A stretch of 64,000 bases of DNA from Buttiauxella izardii (GTDB taxonomy: Bacteria; Pseudomonadota; Gammaproteobacteria; Enterobacterales; Enterobacteriaceae), in contig NZ_QZWH01000006.1 of NCBI RefSeq assembly GCF_003601925.1, forward strand, positions 310,001 through 374,000, given 5' to 3'. The first letter of the stretch is position 1. Each line of letters opens with the position of its first letter. The translations under genes were made by a program, and so were the position numbers. The notes beneath the pieces were generated by a model that saw only the letters and a list, made by a program, of their open reading frames with translations, was not told where the DNA came from and searched no databases. Positions 19,351 through 30,000 of the stretch are shown here, piece by piece.

Positions 19351-20001
19351 TTAAAAAATTCGATCCTGATGCACCCAAACCGCCGCTTCAACGCGGGATT
19401 TCAGCTTCATCTTTTTAAGCAGATGCTTAACGTGAACTTTCACCGTGCTTTCGGTGATGTCCAGACGGCGGGCAATCATCTTATTCGGCAAACCTTGAGC
19501 AATAAGTTTGAGAATATCGCGCTCGCGTGGCGTGAGCAGATTGACATCGCGGTCAGACGTGGCGCGGTTGGCACGTAAGCTGGCGGCCAGCACCGGCGTT
19601 AATGCTTCGCTTAAAACCATTTCACCCGCAGCGGCTTGTTGCAGCGCTTTGAGCAAATCTTCCGGTTCCATGTCTTTCAACAAATAACCATCCGCACCAC
19701 GTTTTAGCGCCGTGACCACATCTTCTTCATGGTTCGAGACGCTGAACACCACAATGCGCCCCGAAAGCGGCTTCTCACGCAGGCAGTCGAGGGTTTCCAG
19801 GCCGTTCATGCCGGGCATATTTAAGTCCAGCAGAATCAAGTCCGGGTCGAGTTCCTCGGCAAGTAAAACGCCTTGCTCGCCGTTACCCGCTTCACCGACA
19901 ACCGCCAGCTCCGGCGCCATACTGATGAGTTGTTTAACGCCAGTGCGCAGCATGGGATGATCGTCGATAAGCAGTATGGTCGAGGCTTCCGGGTTACTCA
20001 T
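19351..20001 (-). CDS. narL: Nitrate/nitrite response regulator NarL
   Basis: Two-component response regulator controlling nitrate- and nitrite-responsive respiratory genes, 216 residues as in E. coli. The receiver domain (1-130) carries the phospho-acceptor Asp59 in [14 protein letters not shown]. The C-terminal LuxR-type helix-turn-helix (~150-215) contains [20 protein letters not shown]. The ATG at 20001 (MSNPEAS) overlaps the end of narX by 8 bp, so the two are translationally coupled. A farther in-frame start at 20058 lies within narX and is rejected. Confidence 0.97.
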   Translation of the reverse strand: MSNPEASTILLIDDHPMLRTGVKQLISMAPELAVVGEAGNGEQGVLLAEELDPDLILLDLNMPGMNGLETLDCLREKPLSGRIVVFSVSNHEEDVVTALKRGADGYLLKDMEPEDLLKALQQAAAGEMVLSEALTPVLAASLRANRATSDRDVNLLTPRERDILKLIAQGLPNKMIARRLDITESTVKVHVKHLLKKMKLKSRVEAAVWVHQDRIF

Positions 20002-21778
20002 GTTGTGCTCCTGAGGTGATTTCGGGGATAAAACTGACGATGACTTGAGTACCGCCACCAGGGCGTTCGCGGATCTGGCAATCGCCTTTTAAGCTTTGCG
20101 CACGATCTCGCATAATAATAAGTCCGTAATGGTTGCGGCGCTCGCCGTTGTCAGGAATGCCGCAGCCGTTATCCCAGATGGTTAACGTAATTTGATTGTC
20201 TCGATGAATAACGCTGACGCCGCTCGCGGTCGCGTTGGCGTGTTTCAGGCTGTTATTTAAGGCTTCGCGGGTAATTTGCACCAGGTGAATAGCCTGATGA
20301 GAAGGCACCAGGCGCGGTGGCACCTGATAATCGAGATTGACCGGGAAACCCAGTTTTTCACTAAATTCGCGGCAACTGGCTTCCAGCGCCGGGCGCAGCC
20401 CAGGTTCGATGAGTTGCAGGCGGAAGGTGGTCAATAACTCACGTAGTTGTCGCCACGATGTATTCAACTCGCTGCGCATCTGCCCGAGCAACGTTTGCAT
20501 TTCAGCGGGCAGGGAATCCCCTTGCATCTGCATACAGCTGACCTGCATTTTCAGGCATGAGAGCGATTGGGCGATGGAGTCGTGCAATTCACGGGCAATG
20601 GCGGAACGCTCTTCCATCACGACCAATTGCTGCTGGCGCTCGTACTGGCGCTCAAGCGCCAGCGTGGCGGTGAGCTGTTCCATCAGCGTCAAAACGAGCT
20701 GCTGCTGGTCGTGCGTCAGGCTGCAACCCAACGGCAATTGCGCCAGCACCAGGCCGTACTGAATGTGGTTGTCGGTTAAACGCCATTTCTGCGCTGTGGT
20801 TTCGCCAGGCTGCAACAGCGGCTCGCGCGGGCAAAGATTGCAGCCGCTGGCTTCACAGCTGCTGTCTGGCTGGTAGGTATATTCTTCGTAATTCTCTTCG
20901 TCTTCACATTCATAAACCCGCAGCTCGATATTTCGCAGCGGCGTCAAATGCTGTAACTCGCTGAGAACCGGCGACAGACGCTGGCACAGCGGAGCCTGAG
21001 AGTGCAGGCGGCGGTTGGCCTGATACAAGAAAGAGAGGATCTGGTTTTTTTGCTCCAGCCCGGCGGTTTTCTCACGCACACGCTGTTCAAGGCTGGCGTA
21101 ACTTTCCGCCAGTTCGGCAGACATGCTATTCAGCGCGATGCCGAGCGTTGCCATTTCATTGCGCCCACGCACATTCACCCGGTGAGTGAAGTCACGTTGC
21201 CCAATTGCCTGCGCCATCGTCAGGAGTTTTTGCCACGGCTGCAATAGCCGCTTGCGTAACCAAATGACCGTGAAAATGATCAGCAAACCCATTAGCGCCG
21301 CCATGCCAAGTTGCAGCTGAATGATGCGCTGGAGGCGCATTTCTGTGGTGTGATCGAAGGTGGTGACGAGCTGGTCGATACGAGTGACAAACCCGGCAAC
21401 ATGCGGTTTGACCTGTTCGGCATTGTTGGCGCGACGCAGGGCAGGTTCGAGTTCTTCACGCCAGTAGTGTTGCAGGGCGGCTAATTTATCTTGTTGCCCG
21501 TCTTGTTCTGCCGCTTCCTGGAGATCTTTGCTCCAGGTGGTCTGCTCCATCTCATCTAAAAGCGCGCTGTCTTTTTCGCTAAGAGGGATCGCCGCCAGCA
21601 GACGGTAGCTTTGCATACGCATCGAACCCGCCTTGTTGATGGCGTGCGCATTCCCCTGAATCCCTTGTGCCAGCCAGCCTGCCAAACTCATTCCCGCGAC
21701 ACCCAACAACGCCAACAACAGCACAACAAGTGCCAGTTGGTTGAACAAAGTGAGTGGCGAGAGCAGGCGTTTAAGCAT
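19994..21778 (-). CDS. narX: Nitrate/nitrite sensor histidine kinase NarX
   Basis: Inner-membrane sensor kinase that phosphorylates or dephosphorylates NarL according to nitrate or nitrite, 594 residues (598 in E. coli). Two membrane segments flank a periplasmic sensor whose nitrate-binding P-box is visible ([18 protein letters not shown]). It is followed by HAMP and a Cys-containing central module ([10 protein letters not shown]). The phospho-accepting His of a HisKA_3-type kinase lies in [16 protein letters not shown] (~395). The C-terminal ATPase part has DNGCGIPD. It is upstream partner of narL and divergent from narK. Confidence 0.97.
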   Translation of the reverse strand: MLKRLLSPLTLFNQLALVVLLLALLGVAGMSLAGWLAQGIQGNAHAINKAGSMRMQSYRLLAAIPLSEKDSALLDEMEQTTWSKDLQEAAEQDGQQDKLAALQHYWREELEPALRRANNAEQVKPHVAGFVTRIDQLVTTFDHTTEMRLQRIIQLQLGMAALMGLLIIFTVIWLRKRLLQPWQKLLTMAQAIGQRDFTHRVNVRGRNEMATLGIALNSMSAELAESYASLEQRVREKTAGLEQKNQILSFLYQANRRLHSQAPLCQRLSPVLSELQHLTPLRNIELRVYECEDEENYEEYTYQPDSSCEASGCNLCPREPLLQPGETTAQKWRLTDNHIQYGLVLAQLPLGCSLTHDQQQLVLTLMEQLTATLALERQYERQQQLVVMEERSAIARELHDSIAQSLSCLKMQVSCMQMQGDSLPAEMQTLLGQMRSELNTSWRQLRELLTTFRLQLIEPGLRPALEASCREFSEKLGFPVNLDYQVPPRLVPSHQAIHLVQITREALNNSLKHANATASGVSVIHRDNQITLTIWDNGCGIPDNGERRNHYGLIIMRDRAQSLKGDCQIRERPGGGTQVIVSFIPEITSGAQHE

Positions 21779-21840
21779 TAACAGAGGAACTCCGTGGAGA
21801 TAAAAAAGACAATGCGCTTATTCTCAGACATCCCCTGGAG

Positions 21841-22055
21841 TATACCCATACCCCTTAAGGATTACCCACTAATTGCCGGAGGTGGCATATTCAGGTGTTA
21901 GGTCATTAACCCCTTCTTTCAGGCATGTGAAAAACCACACTATTTACGATTTTTAGTGTTACCCACAAAGAATGACGGTCAATTTTTAGCCATTATTCTG
22001 ATGGGTTATCCCTTGATTCACATCAATTTTTATTCTTGATTAGCCCCTACTGTGA
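21841..22055. promoter_or_regulatory. narX-narK divergent control region: NarL heptamers, FNR site, narK promoter
   Basis: The 309-bp gap carries several NarL-type heptamers: TACCCAT (21843-21849), TACCCCT (21849-21855), TACCCAC (21863-21869 and 21960-21966) and an inverted ATGGGTT (22001-22007). A perfect FNR site TTGATTCACATCAA lies at 22013-22026. TACTGT (22048-22053) is a plausible -10; a start near 22060 would place FNR at -41.5, the class II position. This matches nitrate- and anaerobiosis-induced narK expression. Confidence 0.85.
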
Positions 22056-22087
22056 CGGCAATTACTCTCACTCTTTTTGAGGTGTTT

Positions 22088-23479
22088 ATGTCTCAGTCTC
22101 CCGCCAATAACCAGAAATCGGGATCGCTCATTACCGAATGGCGTCCGGAAGAACCTGCATTCTGGCAAAGTAAGGGCCACGGCATTGCCAGCCGTAACTT
22201 ATGGATTTCCGTTCCTTGCTTACTGTTAGCATTCTGCGTTTGGATGTTGTTCAGCGCGGTCGCGGTAAACCTGAACAAAGTCGGCTTTAACTTCACCACT
22301 GACCAACTGTTTATGCTGACCGCGCTGCCGTCAGTGTCCGGTGCATTACTGCGCGTGCCGTACTCCTTTATGGTGCCTGTTTTCGGCGGTCGTCGCTGGA
22401 CGGCGTTCAGCACCGGGATTTTGATTATCCCTTGCGTGTGGCTGGGCTTCGCGGTGCAAAACCCATCAACGCCATTTAGCGTGTTTATCATTATTGCGTT
22501 GCTGTGCGGTTTTGCGGGGGCGAACTTCGCTTCCAGCATGGCAAACATCAGCTTCTTCTTCCCGAAAGCCAAACAGGGCGGCGCGCTGGGTATCAACGGT
22601 GGCCTGGGTAACCTGGGCGTGAGTGTGATGCAGCTTGTTGCACCGCTGGCGATTTCGCTTTCCATGTTTGCCGTGTTCGGTGGAACGGGCGTTGAGCAGG
22701 CCGACGGCACTATGCTGTTCCTTGAAAACGCCGCCTGGATTTGGGTGCCGCTGCTGGCTATCTTCACCGTTGCGGCCTGGTTTGGCATGAACGACCTGGC
22801 GACCTCAAAAGCCTCTTTAAAAGAGCAGTTGCCGGTACTCAAACGTGCGCACCTGTGGATTATGGGCGTGCTTTATCTGGCAACGTTCGGCTCGTTTATC
22901 GGTTTTTCTGCCGGTTTCGCGATGCTGGCAAAAACGCAGTTCCCGGACGTCAACATTCTGCATTTCGCCTTCTTCGGCCCGCTGTTTGGTGCGCTGGCTC
23001 GTTCTGCGGGTGGGGCGATTTCAGACCGCTTTGGCGGCACGCGTGTTTCACTGCTGAACTTTATCTTTATGGCGATTTTCAGTGCGCTGCTGTTTACCAC
23101 GCTGCCGCACAATGGCGTCGGCGGTAACTTTATTGCCTTCTTCGGCGTGTTCCTGATGCTGTTCCTGACGGCCGGTTTGGGGAGTGGTTCTACCTTCCAG
23201 ATGATCTCCGTGATCTTCCGTAAGCTGACGATGGACCGCGTGAAAGCGCAGGGTGGAACCGAAGAGCGTGCGCTGCGCGAAGCGGCAACTGACACGGCTG
23301 CGGCGCTGGGCTTTATCTCTGCGATTGGTGCGATTGGCGGGTTCTTTATCCCGAAAGCCTTCGGCACATCCCTTGCGCTCACCGGTTCTCCGGCAGGCGC
23401 GATGAAAGTTTTCCTCGTGTTTTATATTGTGTGTGTGGTGATCACCTGGGCCGTTTATGGCCGTAAATCATCAAAATAA
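22088..23479 (+). CDS. narK: Nitrate/nitrite antiporter NarK
   Basis: MFS-type nitrate/nitrite antiporter exchanging nitrate for nitrite during nitrate respiration, 463 residues with 12 membrane segments. The nitrate-signature glycine-rich segments are visible (GFAGANFASSMANISFFFPK and FFGPLFGALARSAGGAISDR). The ATG at 22088 (MSQSPANNQKSG) has GAGGTG upstream; an in-frame ATG at 22052 lies upstream of the predicted transcription start and is rejected. It is controlled by the FNR/NarL region shared with narX. In E. coli narG follows directly; here a three-gene cluster intervenes. Confidence 0.96.
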   Translation: MSQSPANNQKSGSLITEWRPEEPAFWQSKGHGIASRNLWISVPCLLLAFCVWMLFSAVAVNLNKVGFNFTTDQLFMLTALPSVSGALLRVPYSFMVPVFGGRRWTAFSTGILIIPCVWLGFAVQNPSTPFSVFIIIALLCGFAGANFASSMANISFFFPKAKQGGALGINGGLGNLGVSVMQLVAPLAISLSMFAVFGGTGVEQADGTMLFLENAAWIWVPLLAIFTVAAWFGMNDLATSKASLKEQLPVLKRAHLWIMGVLYLATFGSFIGFSAGFAMLAKTQFPDVNILHFAFFGPLFGALARSAGGAISDRFGGTRVSLLNFIFMAIFSALLFTTLPHNGVGGNFIAFFGVFLMLFLTAGLGSGSTFQMISVIFRKLTMDRVKAQGGTEERALREAATDTAAALGFISAIGAIGGFFIPKAFGTSLALTGSPAGAMKVFLVFYIVCVVITWAVYGRKSSK

Positions 23480-23510
23480 ATTCCAACGATTGACCTTTTG
23501 GTTATCCCTT

Positions 23511-23536
23511 GCGCGACTTCGGTCGCGCTTTTTTTT
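23511..23536 (+). terminator. narK rho-independent terminator
   Basis: GCGCGAC (23511-23517), loop TTCG, GTCGCGC (23522-23528), then eight T. A strong stem with a stable UUCG tetraloop, 31 bp after the narK stop. Confidence 0.95.
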
Positions 23537-23652
23537 GCCTGAAATTCCCCCTCGATCCTGCTTGTTTCTGCGAGAAACCTCACATTTAGAATAACTACCC
23601 GCCCTGGCACCATTGTCACATTCGCAGGTGAAGAGTACCGTGATAACAAATC

Positions 23653-23664
23653 TGGTTTAAACCA
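23653..23664. promoter_or_regulatory. Palindromic operator for the GntR-family regulator (candidate)
   Basis: TGGTTTAAACCA is a perfect 12-bp palindrome 13 bp upstream of the regulator start. It contains GT-N-TA-N-AC, the half-site pattern described for HutC-subfamily GntR operators. The position suggests autoregulation. No second full copy was found before the MFS gene. Confidence 0.6.
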
Positions 23665-23677
23665 AATGGATTAAAGC

Positions 23678-24385
23678 ATGAAAAACCATTCCACAGTTGA
23701 AGCAGCAAAAGAGATGCTCAACGACTGGCTGAGCAAAGGCGTTGTCCAGCCTGGCAGTAAGTTACCTTCCGAGCGCGAGTTAGAAGAATTATTGGGCATC
23801 AAGCGCATGACGCTGCGCCAGGCGCTGCTGTTTCTCGAAGGGGAAGAGAAGATCTTTCGTAAGGATCGTCGCGGCTGGTTTGTGGCCTTGCCGTGCTTCA
23901 AATATACGCCGAATACCTCCACCAGTTTTAAACAGGCGGCGCTGGAACAAGGGCGTTTGCCGTCCTGGGGTTTTCTGGAAAAAGAGTGCGTTTATACAGC
24001 GGAAGCAGAAATTCTGGCGCAGTTAAATGTAAAAGACGGCGAGGAAATTTACAAAATCTGCGGTTGGGGAGCGCTTGATAACCATAAAGTTTTCTATCAC
24101 GAAACCTTTATCAATGCGCAGTCTGCCCCCGGTTTTATCGACAAATTAGGCGAGCGTTCTTTTGTCGAAGTATGGCGAGAAGATTTTGGCAAAAGCTCGC
24201 ACACGCAGCATTTAGCGTTTAAACCCACCCGGTTATCGGCGGGCGCATGCAAAGGCATGGGCGGCACGCCGGGCACACCGTCTATTCGCGTTGAAAAATA
24301 CCGTGCCGACGAATCCAGGCGCGTCATTCAGGTTGATATCGAATATTGGCGTTTTGAATCTGTAGAGTTTTATATCGATTTTTAG
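23678..24385 (+). CDS. GntR-family (HutC/UTRA type) transcriptional regulator
   Basis: 235 residues. The N-terminal winged helix (~5-70) shows the GntR signature GSKLPSERELEELLGIKRMT. The rest (~90-230) fits a UTRA ligand-sensing domain of the HutC subfamily, whose members usually sense small sugars, amino-sugar phosphates or histidine derivatives; the ligand cannot be told from sequence. A perfect palindrome matching HutC operators lies just upstream. It is 8 bp before the isomerase-like gene, so it probably controls that gene and the downstream transporter. The gene is absent from this position in E. coli. Confidence 0.88.
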   Translation: MKNHSTVEAAKEMLNDWLSKGVVQPGSKLPSERELEELLGIKRMTLRQALLFLEGEEKIFRKDRRGWFVALPCFKYTPNTSTSFKQAALEQGRLPSWGFLEKECVYTAEAEILAQLNVKDGEEIYKICGWGALDNHKVFYHETFINAQSAPGFIDKLGERSFVEVWREDFGKSSHTQHLAFKPTRLSAGACKGMGGTPGTPSIRVEKYRADESRRVIQVDIEYWRFESVEFYIDF

Positions 24386-24393
24386 GAGTTTCC

Positions 24394-25362
24394 ATGAACC
24401 ACATCCAGGCTAAAAAAATTGTCGAGCGCGCGAGGGATCTGCCGCTTTATCTGCATGCCTACGCGTTTCATTTAAATATGCGTATGGAGAAGATCCTGCC
24501 GGAAGATTTGCTGGATATCGCCAGCCAACAGCAACTGAAAGGGGTGAAAATTCATGTTGTGGATGGTGAGAGCCAATCGCTAAGGCACGCCAGCGATGAG
24601 CGGTTTGCGCGTTTTGCTGCCAAAGCGCGCCGGTTGGGGTTGGATGTTCACATCGAAACCAGCGCCTCAGATGCCGGTACAATTGATGAAGCAGTGAAAA
24701 TTGCACTGAAATCTGGAGCCACGTCAGTGCGTTTCTATCCGCGCTATGAAGGCACGCTTTCGGAAGTCATGGAGATTATTGCCAAGGATATTCAATACAT
24801 TAAAGCGCAATACCAACACAGCGGGCTGACATTTACCCTCGAGCAGCATGAAGATTTGCAGAGCCACGAACTGGTGCGATTGATTCAACAGGCCGACTTC
24901 CCGCAGCTTTCGCTGCTGTTCGATTTTGCCAATATGATTAACGCTAACGAAGAGCCACTTGAAGCGTTGGCCGTCATGGAAAATGAAGTCACCCAGGTGC
25001 ATATTAAAGATGCGTTAATCACTAACGAAGGTGAAGGGCGCGGGCATACGGCGTGTATTTCCGGGCAGGGTGAATTACCGTTTAAAGAGTTACTGCTGCA
25101 ATTAATTTGTTTAGGTGAAGATAAACCGCAGGTCACGGCTTTTGGTCTGGAAGAAGAAGTGGATTATTATGCCCCGGCATTTCGTTTCACTAATGAAGAT
25201 AAAAATCCGTGGATCCCATTGCGCGAAATGAGTGAAACACCATTGCCGACTTCCGGGCTGGAAGAAAGGCTGAATAAAGAAATTGATGATGCCATGAATC
25301 AAATAAACCATGTGCGTAATATTCTTTCCGAGCTTAACCAAGATGCTATGGCTATTTTGTAG
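24394..25362 (+). CDS. Sugar phosphate isomerase/epimerase-like TIM-barrel protein
   Basis: 322 residues, cytoplasmic, with alternating beta/alpha segments of the xylose isomerase-like TIM-barrel (AP endonuclease family 2) superfamily. Candidate metal-site residues lie at barrel strand ends: VKIHVVDGE, VHIETSA, TLEQHEDLQSHE, LLFDFANM and VHIKDALI. Family members are isomerases, epimerases or dehydratases of sugars and inosose-like compounds; the substrate is not evident. The last ~60 residues are a helical tail outside the barrel. The GGAG before the ATG at 24394 is a clear ribosome-binding site. It probably acts on the compound imported by the MFS protein downstream. Confidence 0.85.
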   Translation: MNHIQAKKIVERARDLPLYLHAYAFHLNMRMEKILPEDLLDIASQQQLKGVKIHVVDGESQSLRHASDERFARFAAKARRLGLDVHIETSASDAGTIDEAVKIALKSGATSVRFYPRYEGTLSEVMEIIAKDIQYIKAQYQHSGLTFTLEQHEDLQSHELVRLIQQADFPQLSLLFDFANMINANEEPLEALAVMENEVTQVHIKDALITNEGEGRGHTACISGQGELPFKELLLQLICLGEDKPQVTAFGLEEEVDYYAPAFRFTNEDKNPWIPLREMSETPLPTSGLEERLNKEIDDAMNQINHVRNILSELNQDAMAIL

Positions 25363-25465
25363 AAATAAATAATCCGAATCGTTTAATTCCGGCGCTTTGC
25401 GTTTCGTGAAGTGACTGTACTCTCAAATAATAATCAATTCCGCTAGTTCAGGGGTGGGGTGTCTT

Positions 25466-26731
25466 ATGCTAACGAAAAAAAGATGGACTATATTTAGCTT
25501 GTTGGTTTTGTGCGGCGGTACAATATATAAATTGCCGTCATTGAAAGACGCATTTTATGTTCCGATGCAGGAATATTTTCATCTAACGAATGGTGAAATT
25601 GGGAATGCGATGTCGGTTAACTCTATTGTCACGACCATTGGCTTCTTCTTATCAATCTACTTTTCTGACAAATTGCCGCGCCGGTTTACGATGTCGCTTT
25701 CACTGATTGCGACGGGTTTGCTGGGGATCTACCTTTCCACCATGCCGGGCTACTGGGGCATACTTTTTGTCTGGGCGCTGTTCGGGGTGACCTGCGACAT
25801 GCTGAACTGGCCGGTGCTGTTAAAGTCGGTGAGTTTGCTCGGAGACAACACCCAACAGGGAAGGTTGTTTGGCTTCTTTGAAACCGGGCGAGGGATTGTT
25901 GATACCGTTATTGCCTTTAGCGCACTGGCTGTTTTTACCTGGTTTGGTAGCGACTATTTCGGTTTTAAAGCGGCAATATTATTTTACTCCTTCATCGCTA
26001 TTGCGGTGGGTGTGATTATTTTCTTCGTATTAAAAGAAAGCCCGGAAGAGCAAACGGCGAAAAAAGAGAATGCAGCCAAAAAAGAAGCAAATCCAGGCCT
26101 GGGTAATGTATTAAAAAACAAAACCGTATGGTTAATTGCTTTTAGCGTGTTCTGTGTTTATGCCGTGTATTGCGGATTAACCTTCTTTATTCCCTTCTTA
26201 AGGAATGTCTACGCACTGCCAATTGCTTTGGTGGGCGCATATGGGATTATCAATCAATATTGTTTAAAAATGGTCGGCGGCCCTATTGGTGGGTTAATAG
26301 CGGATAAAGTTTTAAAGTCCCCGAGCCAATATCTGTTCTATACCTTTATTATTAGCGCGCTGGCGTTGGTTGCATTGATATTATTACCCCATGAGCAAAT
26401 GCCGGTTTATTTAGGCATGGCCTGCACTCTGATGTTTGGTGCGGTTATCTTTACACAACGTGCGGTGTTCTTCGCCCCAATCGGTGAAGCGGGAATCAGT
26501 GAGAAAAACACCGGCGCGGCAATGGCTTTGGGCAGTTTTATCGGTTATGCCCCGGCGATGTTCTGCTACAGCCTGTACGGCTACATCTTAGATACCAATC
26601 CTGGTCTGTTGGGCTACAAAATCGTCTTTGGTTTGATGGCCGTTTTCGCCTGCGCCGGGATTGTCATTTCGGGTCTGCTGATCAAAAACATCCGCGCTGA
26701 GCGCAAATCAGAACCATTGGCTTCTGTTTAA
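25466..26731 (+). CDS. MFS transporter, YihN/YqcE-like
   Basis: 421 residues with 12 predicted membrane segments and a charged central loop (KESPEEQTAKKENAAKKEAN, ~190-210) joining the two halves. It resembles the uncharacterised YihN/YqcE-type major facilitator proteins (LPRRFTMSLSLIATGLLGIY, GVTCDMLNWPVLLKS), a group near sugar and organophosphate carriers. The ATG at 25466 is preceded by GGGG at good spacing; a GTG at 25454 is an alternative. It lies 103 bp after the isomerase-like gene. The 5' part is noticeably A+T-rich relative to nar genes, consistent with acquisition. Substrate unknown. Confidence 0.85.
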   Translation: MLTKKRWTIFSLLVLCGGTIYKLPSLKDAFYVPMQEYFHLTNGEIGNAMSVNSIVTTIGFFLSIYFSDKLPRRFTMSLSLIATGLLGIYLSTMPGYWGILFVWALFGVTCDMLNWPVLLKSVSLLGDNTQQGRLFGFFETGRGIVDTVIAFSALAVFTWFGSDYFGFKAAILFYSFIAIAVGVIIFFVLKESPEEQTAKKENAAKKEANPGLGNVLKNKTVWLIAFSVFCVYAVYCGLTFFIPFLRNVYALPIALVGAYGIINQYCLKMVGGPIGGLIADKVLKSPSQYLFYTFIISALALVALILLPHEQMPVYLGMACTLMFGAVIFTQRAVFFAPIGEAGISEKNTGAAMALGSFIGYAPAMFCYSLYGYILDTNPGLLGYKIVFGLMAVFACAGIVISGLLIKNIRAERKSEPLASV

Positions 26732-26780
26732 AACCGCACAATTTATGATGGGGTCTTCTGTGAAAGGGAAGCCCCATTTT

Positions 26781-26981
26781 TACTCACTTACCCCTTAATA
26801 CCCAGCGGTTCAAATTTCTACTCCTTACATAATGTGTGATGAGTTAAATATTGATATATTTCAATTGATTAGCCATTAAATTGTTATTGCCACTTTGGTG
26901 GTATATCGCCCATCCGTGCGCAAAACTCCCTCAGTTCCAGTTGATCCTCATCAATTATCCCTGCAAATGCGCGGGTTACCG
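26781..26981 (+). promoter_or_regulatory. narG promoter: NarL sites, IHF site, FNR site
   Basis: The 317-bp gap before narG repeats the E. coli layout. NarL heptamers TACTCAC (26781), TACCCCT (26789-26795) and TACCCAG (26799-26805) lie near -200 to -185. An IHF-like site with one mismatch, TTTCAATTGATTA (26859-26871), is centred near -123. A perfect FNR site TTGATCCTCATCAA lies at 26941-26954, and TTACCG (26976-26981) serves as -10 with a start near 26988. DNA bending by IHF would bring distant NarL to the promoter. Confidence 0.88.
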
Positions 26982-27048
26982 TGCCAGCAAATTAGCAATG
27001 TCGTATTCATAAGATAGAGCCTCCAGGCTCCACATCAGGAGAACCCCG

Positions 27049-30000
27049 ATGAGCAAATTTCTTGACCGGTTTCGGTACTTCAAACAGAAGGGCGAAACTT
27101 TTGCCGATGGACATGGCCAACTGCTCGATACCAATCGTGATTGGGAAGAAGGTTATCGCCAGCGTTGGCAGCACGACAAAGTGGTGCGTTCCACTCATGG
27201 TGTTAACTGCACGGGCTCCTGTAGCTGGAAGATCTACGTCAAAAGCGGCCTGGTGACTTGGGAAACCCAGCAAACCGATTACCCGCGCACTCGCCCTGAT
27301 ATGCCAAACCATGAGCCACGCGGCTGCCCGCGCGGTGCGAGCTACTCCTGGTATCTCTACAGCGCCAACCGCCTGAAATATCCTTTGATGCGCAAGCGCC
27401 TGATTAAACTGTGGCGTGAAGCGAAAACGCTGCATGAAGATCCGGTCGATGCCTGGGCTTCAATCATCAACGACCCGGAGAAAGCAAAAAGCTATAAACA
27501 AGCCCGTGGTCGCGGTGGTTTTGTGCGCTCAAGCTGGCAGGAAGTGAACGAGCTGATTGCTGCGGCTAACGTGTTTACCGCGAAAACTTTCGGCCCTGAC
27601 CGTATCGCAGGTTTCTCGCCGATCCCGGCAATGTCGATGGTTTCTTACGCCTCAGGCGCTCGCTACCTTTCCCTGATTGGCGGCACCTGCCTGAGCTTCT
27701 ACGACTGGTATTGCGATTTACCGCCTGCGTCACCAATGACCTGGGGCGAGCAGACTGACGTTCCTGAATCTGCCGACTGGTACAACTCCAGCTACATTAT
27801 GGCCTGGGGTTCTAACGTTCCGCAGACCCGTACGCCCGACGCCCACTTCTTTACCGAAGTGCGTTACAAAGGCACCAAAACTGTCGCGGTGACGCCGGAT
27901 TACGCTGAAATCGCCAAACTGTGCGACCAGTGGCTGGCACCAAAACAGGGCACCGATGCAGCGATGGCGCTGGCAATGGGCCATGTGATGCTGCGTGAAT
28001 TCCACCTCGACAACCCAAGCCAATACTTCACCGATTACGTGCGCCGCTACACCGACATGCCAATGTTGGTGATGCTGGAAGAGCGTGACGGTTTCTACGC
28101 CGCAGGCCGCATGTTACGTGCATCTGATTTGGTTGACGGTCTGGGCCAGGAAAATAACCCGCAGTGGAAAACGGTCGCCATGGACAGCCAGAACGGCGAG
28201 TTGCTGGCACCGAACGGTTCTATCGGTTATCGCTGGGGCGAGAAGGGCAAGTGGAACCTGGAACAGCGCGACGGCACCAGCGGCGAAGAAGCCGAACTGC
28301 GCCTGAGCCTGCTCGGCAGCCACGACGAAGTGGCGGAAGTGGGCTTCCCATACTTCGGCGGTGAAAGCACAGAGCACTTCAGCAACGTGAAACTCGATAA
28401 CGTGCTGATGCATAAACTGCCGGTTAAACGCATTCAACTGGCAGACGGTTCCACCGCGCTGGTGACTACCGTTTATGACCTGACGCTGGCGAACTACGGT
28501 TTGGATCGTGGCCTGAACGACGAAAACTGTGCGTCGAGCTATGACGACTTGAAAGCGTATACCCCGGCGTGGGCGGAGCAGATTACCGGCGTTTCCCGCC
28601 AGAACATTATCCGCATTGCCCGTGAATTTGCCGACAACGCTGACAAAACCCATGGCCGCTCGATGATCATCGTCGGTGCCGGTATGAACCACTGGTTCCA
28701 CATGGACATGAACTACCGTGGCCTGATCAACATGCTGATCTTCTGCGGTTGCGTCGGCCAAAGCGGCGGCGGCTGGGCACACTATGTGGGCCAGGAAAAA
28801 CTGCGCCCGCAAACTGGCTGGACTCCGCTTGCCTTCGCCCTTGACTGGCAGCGTCCGCCGCGCCACATGAACAGCACTTCGTTCTTCTATAACCACTCAA
28901 GCCAATGGCGTTATGAGTCGTTGACCGCCGAAGAACTGCTTTCCCCGCTGGCGGATAAATCCCGTTATAGCGGCCATTTGATTGACTTCAACGTCCGCGC
29001 CGAGCGTATGGGCTGGTTGCCATCGGCACCACAGCTCAATACCAACCCGTTGCACATCGCCAAACAGGCGAAAGCGGCAGGCATGAGCCCGGCTGATTTC
29101 ACCGCGCAGCAGCTGAAAAGTGGCGATATTCGCTTTGCCGCCGAGCAGCCGGATGCCGGTAACAACCATCCGCGCAACTTGTTTGTCTGGCGCTCAAACC
29201 TGCTGGGTTCATCCGGCAAGGGCCACGAGTACATGCTCAAATATCTGTTGGGTACTGAAAACGGTATTCAGGGTAAAGATTTGGGCAAAGAAGGCGGCGT
29301 GATGCCGGAAGAAGTCGAATGGGTGGATAACGGCCTCGACGGCAAACTGGATTTAGTGGTGACGCTGGACTTCCGTCTGTCGAGCACCTGTTTGTATTCC
29401 GATATCGTGTTGCCAACGGCGACCTGGTATGAGAAAGACGACATGAATACTTCGGATATGCATCCGTTTATTCACCCGCTTTCTGCCGCTGTTGACCCGG
29501 CCTGGGATTCAAAAAGCGACTGGGATATCTACAAAGATATCGCGAAGAAATTCTCCGAAGTGTGTGTCGGCCATTTAGGCAAAGAAACCGACGTGGTGAC
29601 GCTGCCGATTCAGCACGATTCCGCCGCAGAACTGGCGCAGCCGTTTGGCGTGATGGACTGGAAAAAGGGCGAATGTGACCTGATTCCGGGCAAAACCGCA
29701 CCGCACCTGATCACCGTTGAACGTGATTACCCGGCGACTTACGAGCGTTTCACCTCGATTGGCCCGCTGATGGAAACCATCGGCAACGGCGGCAAAGGGA
29801 TTGCGTGGAATACGCAGTCTGAAATGGATCTGCTGCGCAAGCTTAACTACACCAAAACCGAAGGCCCGGCGAAAGGCCAGCCGATGATCAACACGGCGAT
29901 CGATGCCGCAGAAATGATCCTGACGCTGGCACCGGAAACCAACGGCCAGGTAGCAGTAAAAGCCTGGGCGGCACTCAGCGAATTTACCGGGCGCGACCAC

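Noticed and set aside
26851-26864. Second FNR site TTGATATATTTCAA before narG
   Set aside because: One base off consensus and about 130 bp from the start; the overlapping IHF-like site fits the known narG layout better.
28114-28896. 260-residue minus-strand frame inside narG (and similar long frames opposite nasF, nasD and others)
   Set aside because: Antisense shadows of strongly conserved genes with matching codon periodicity.
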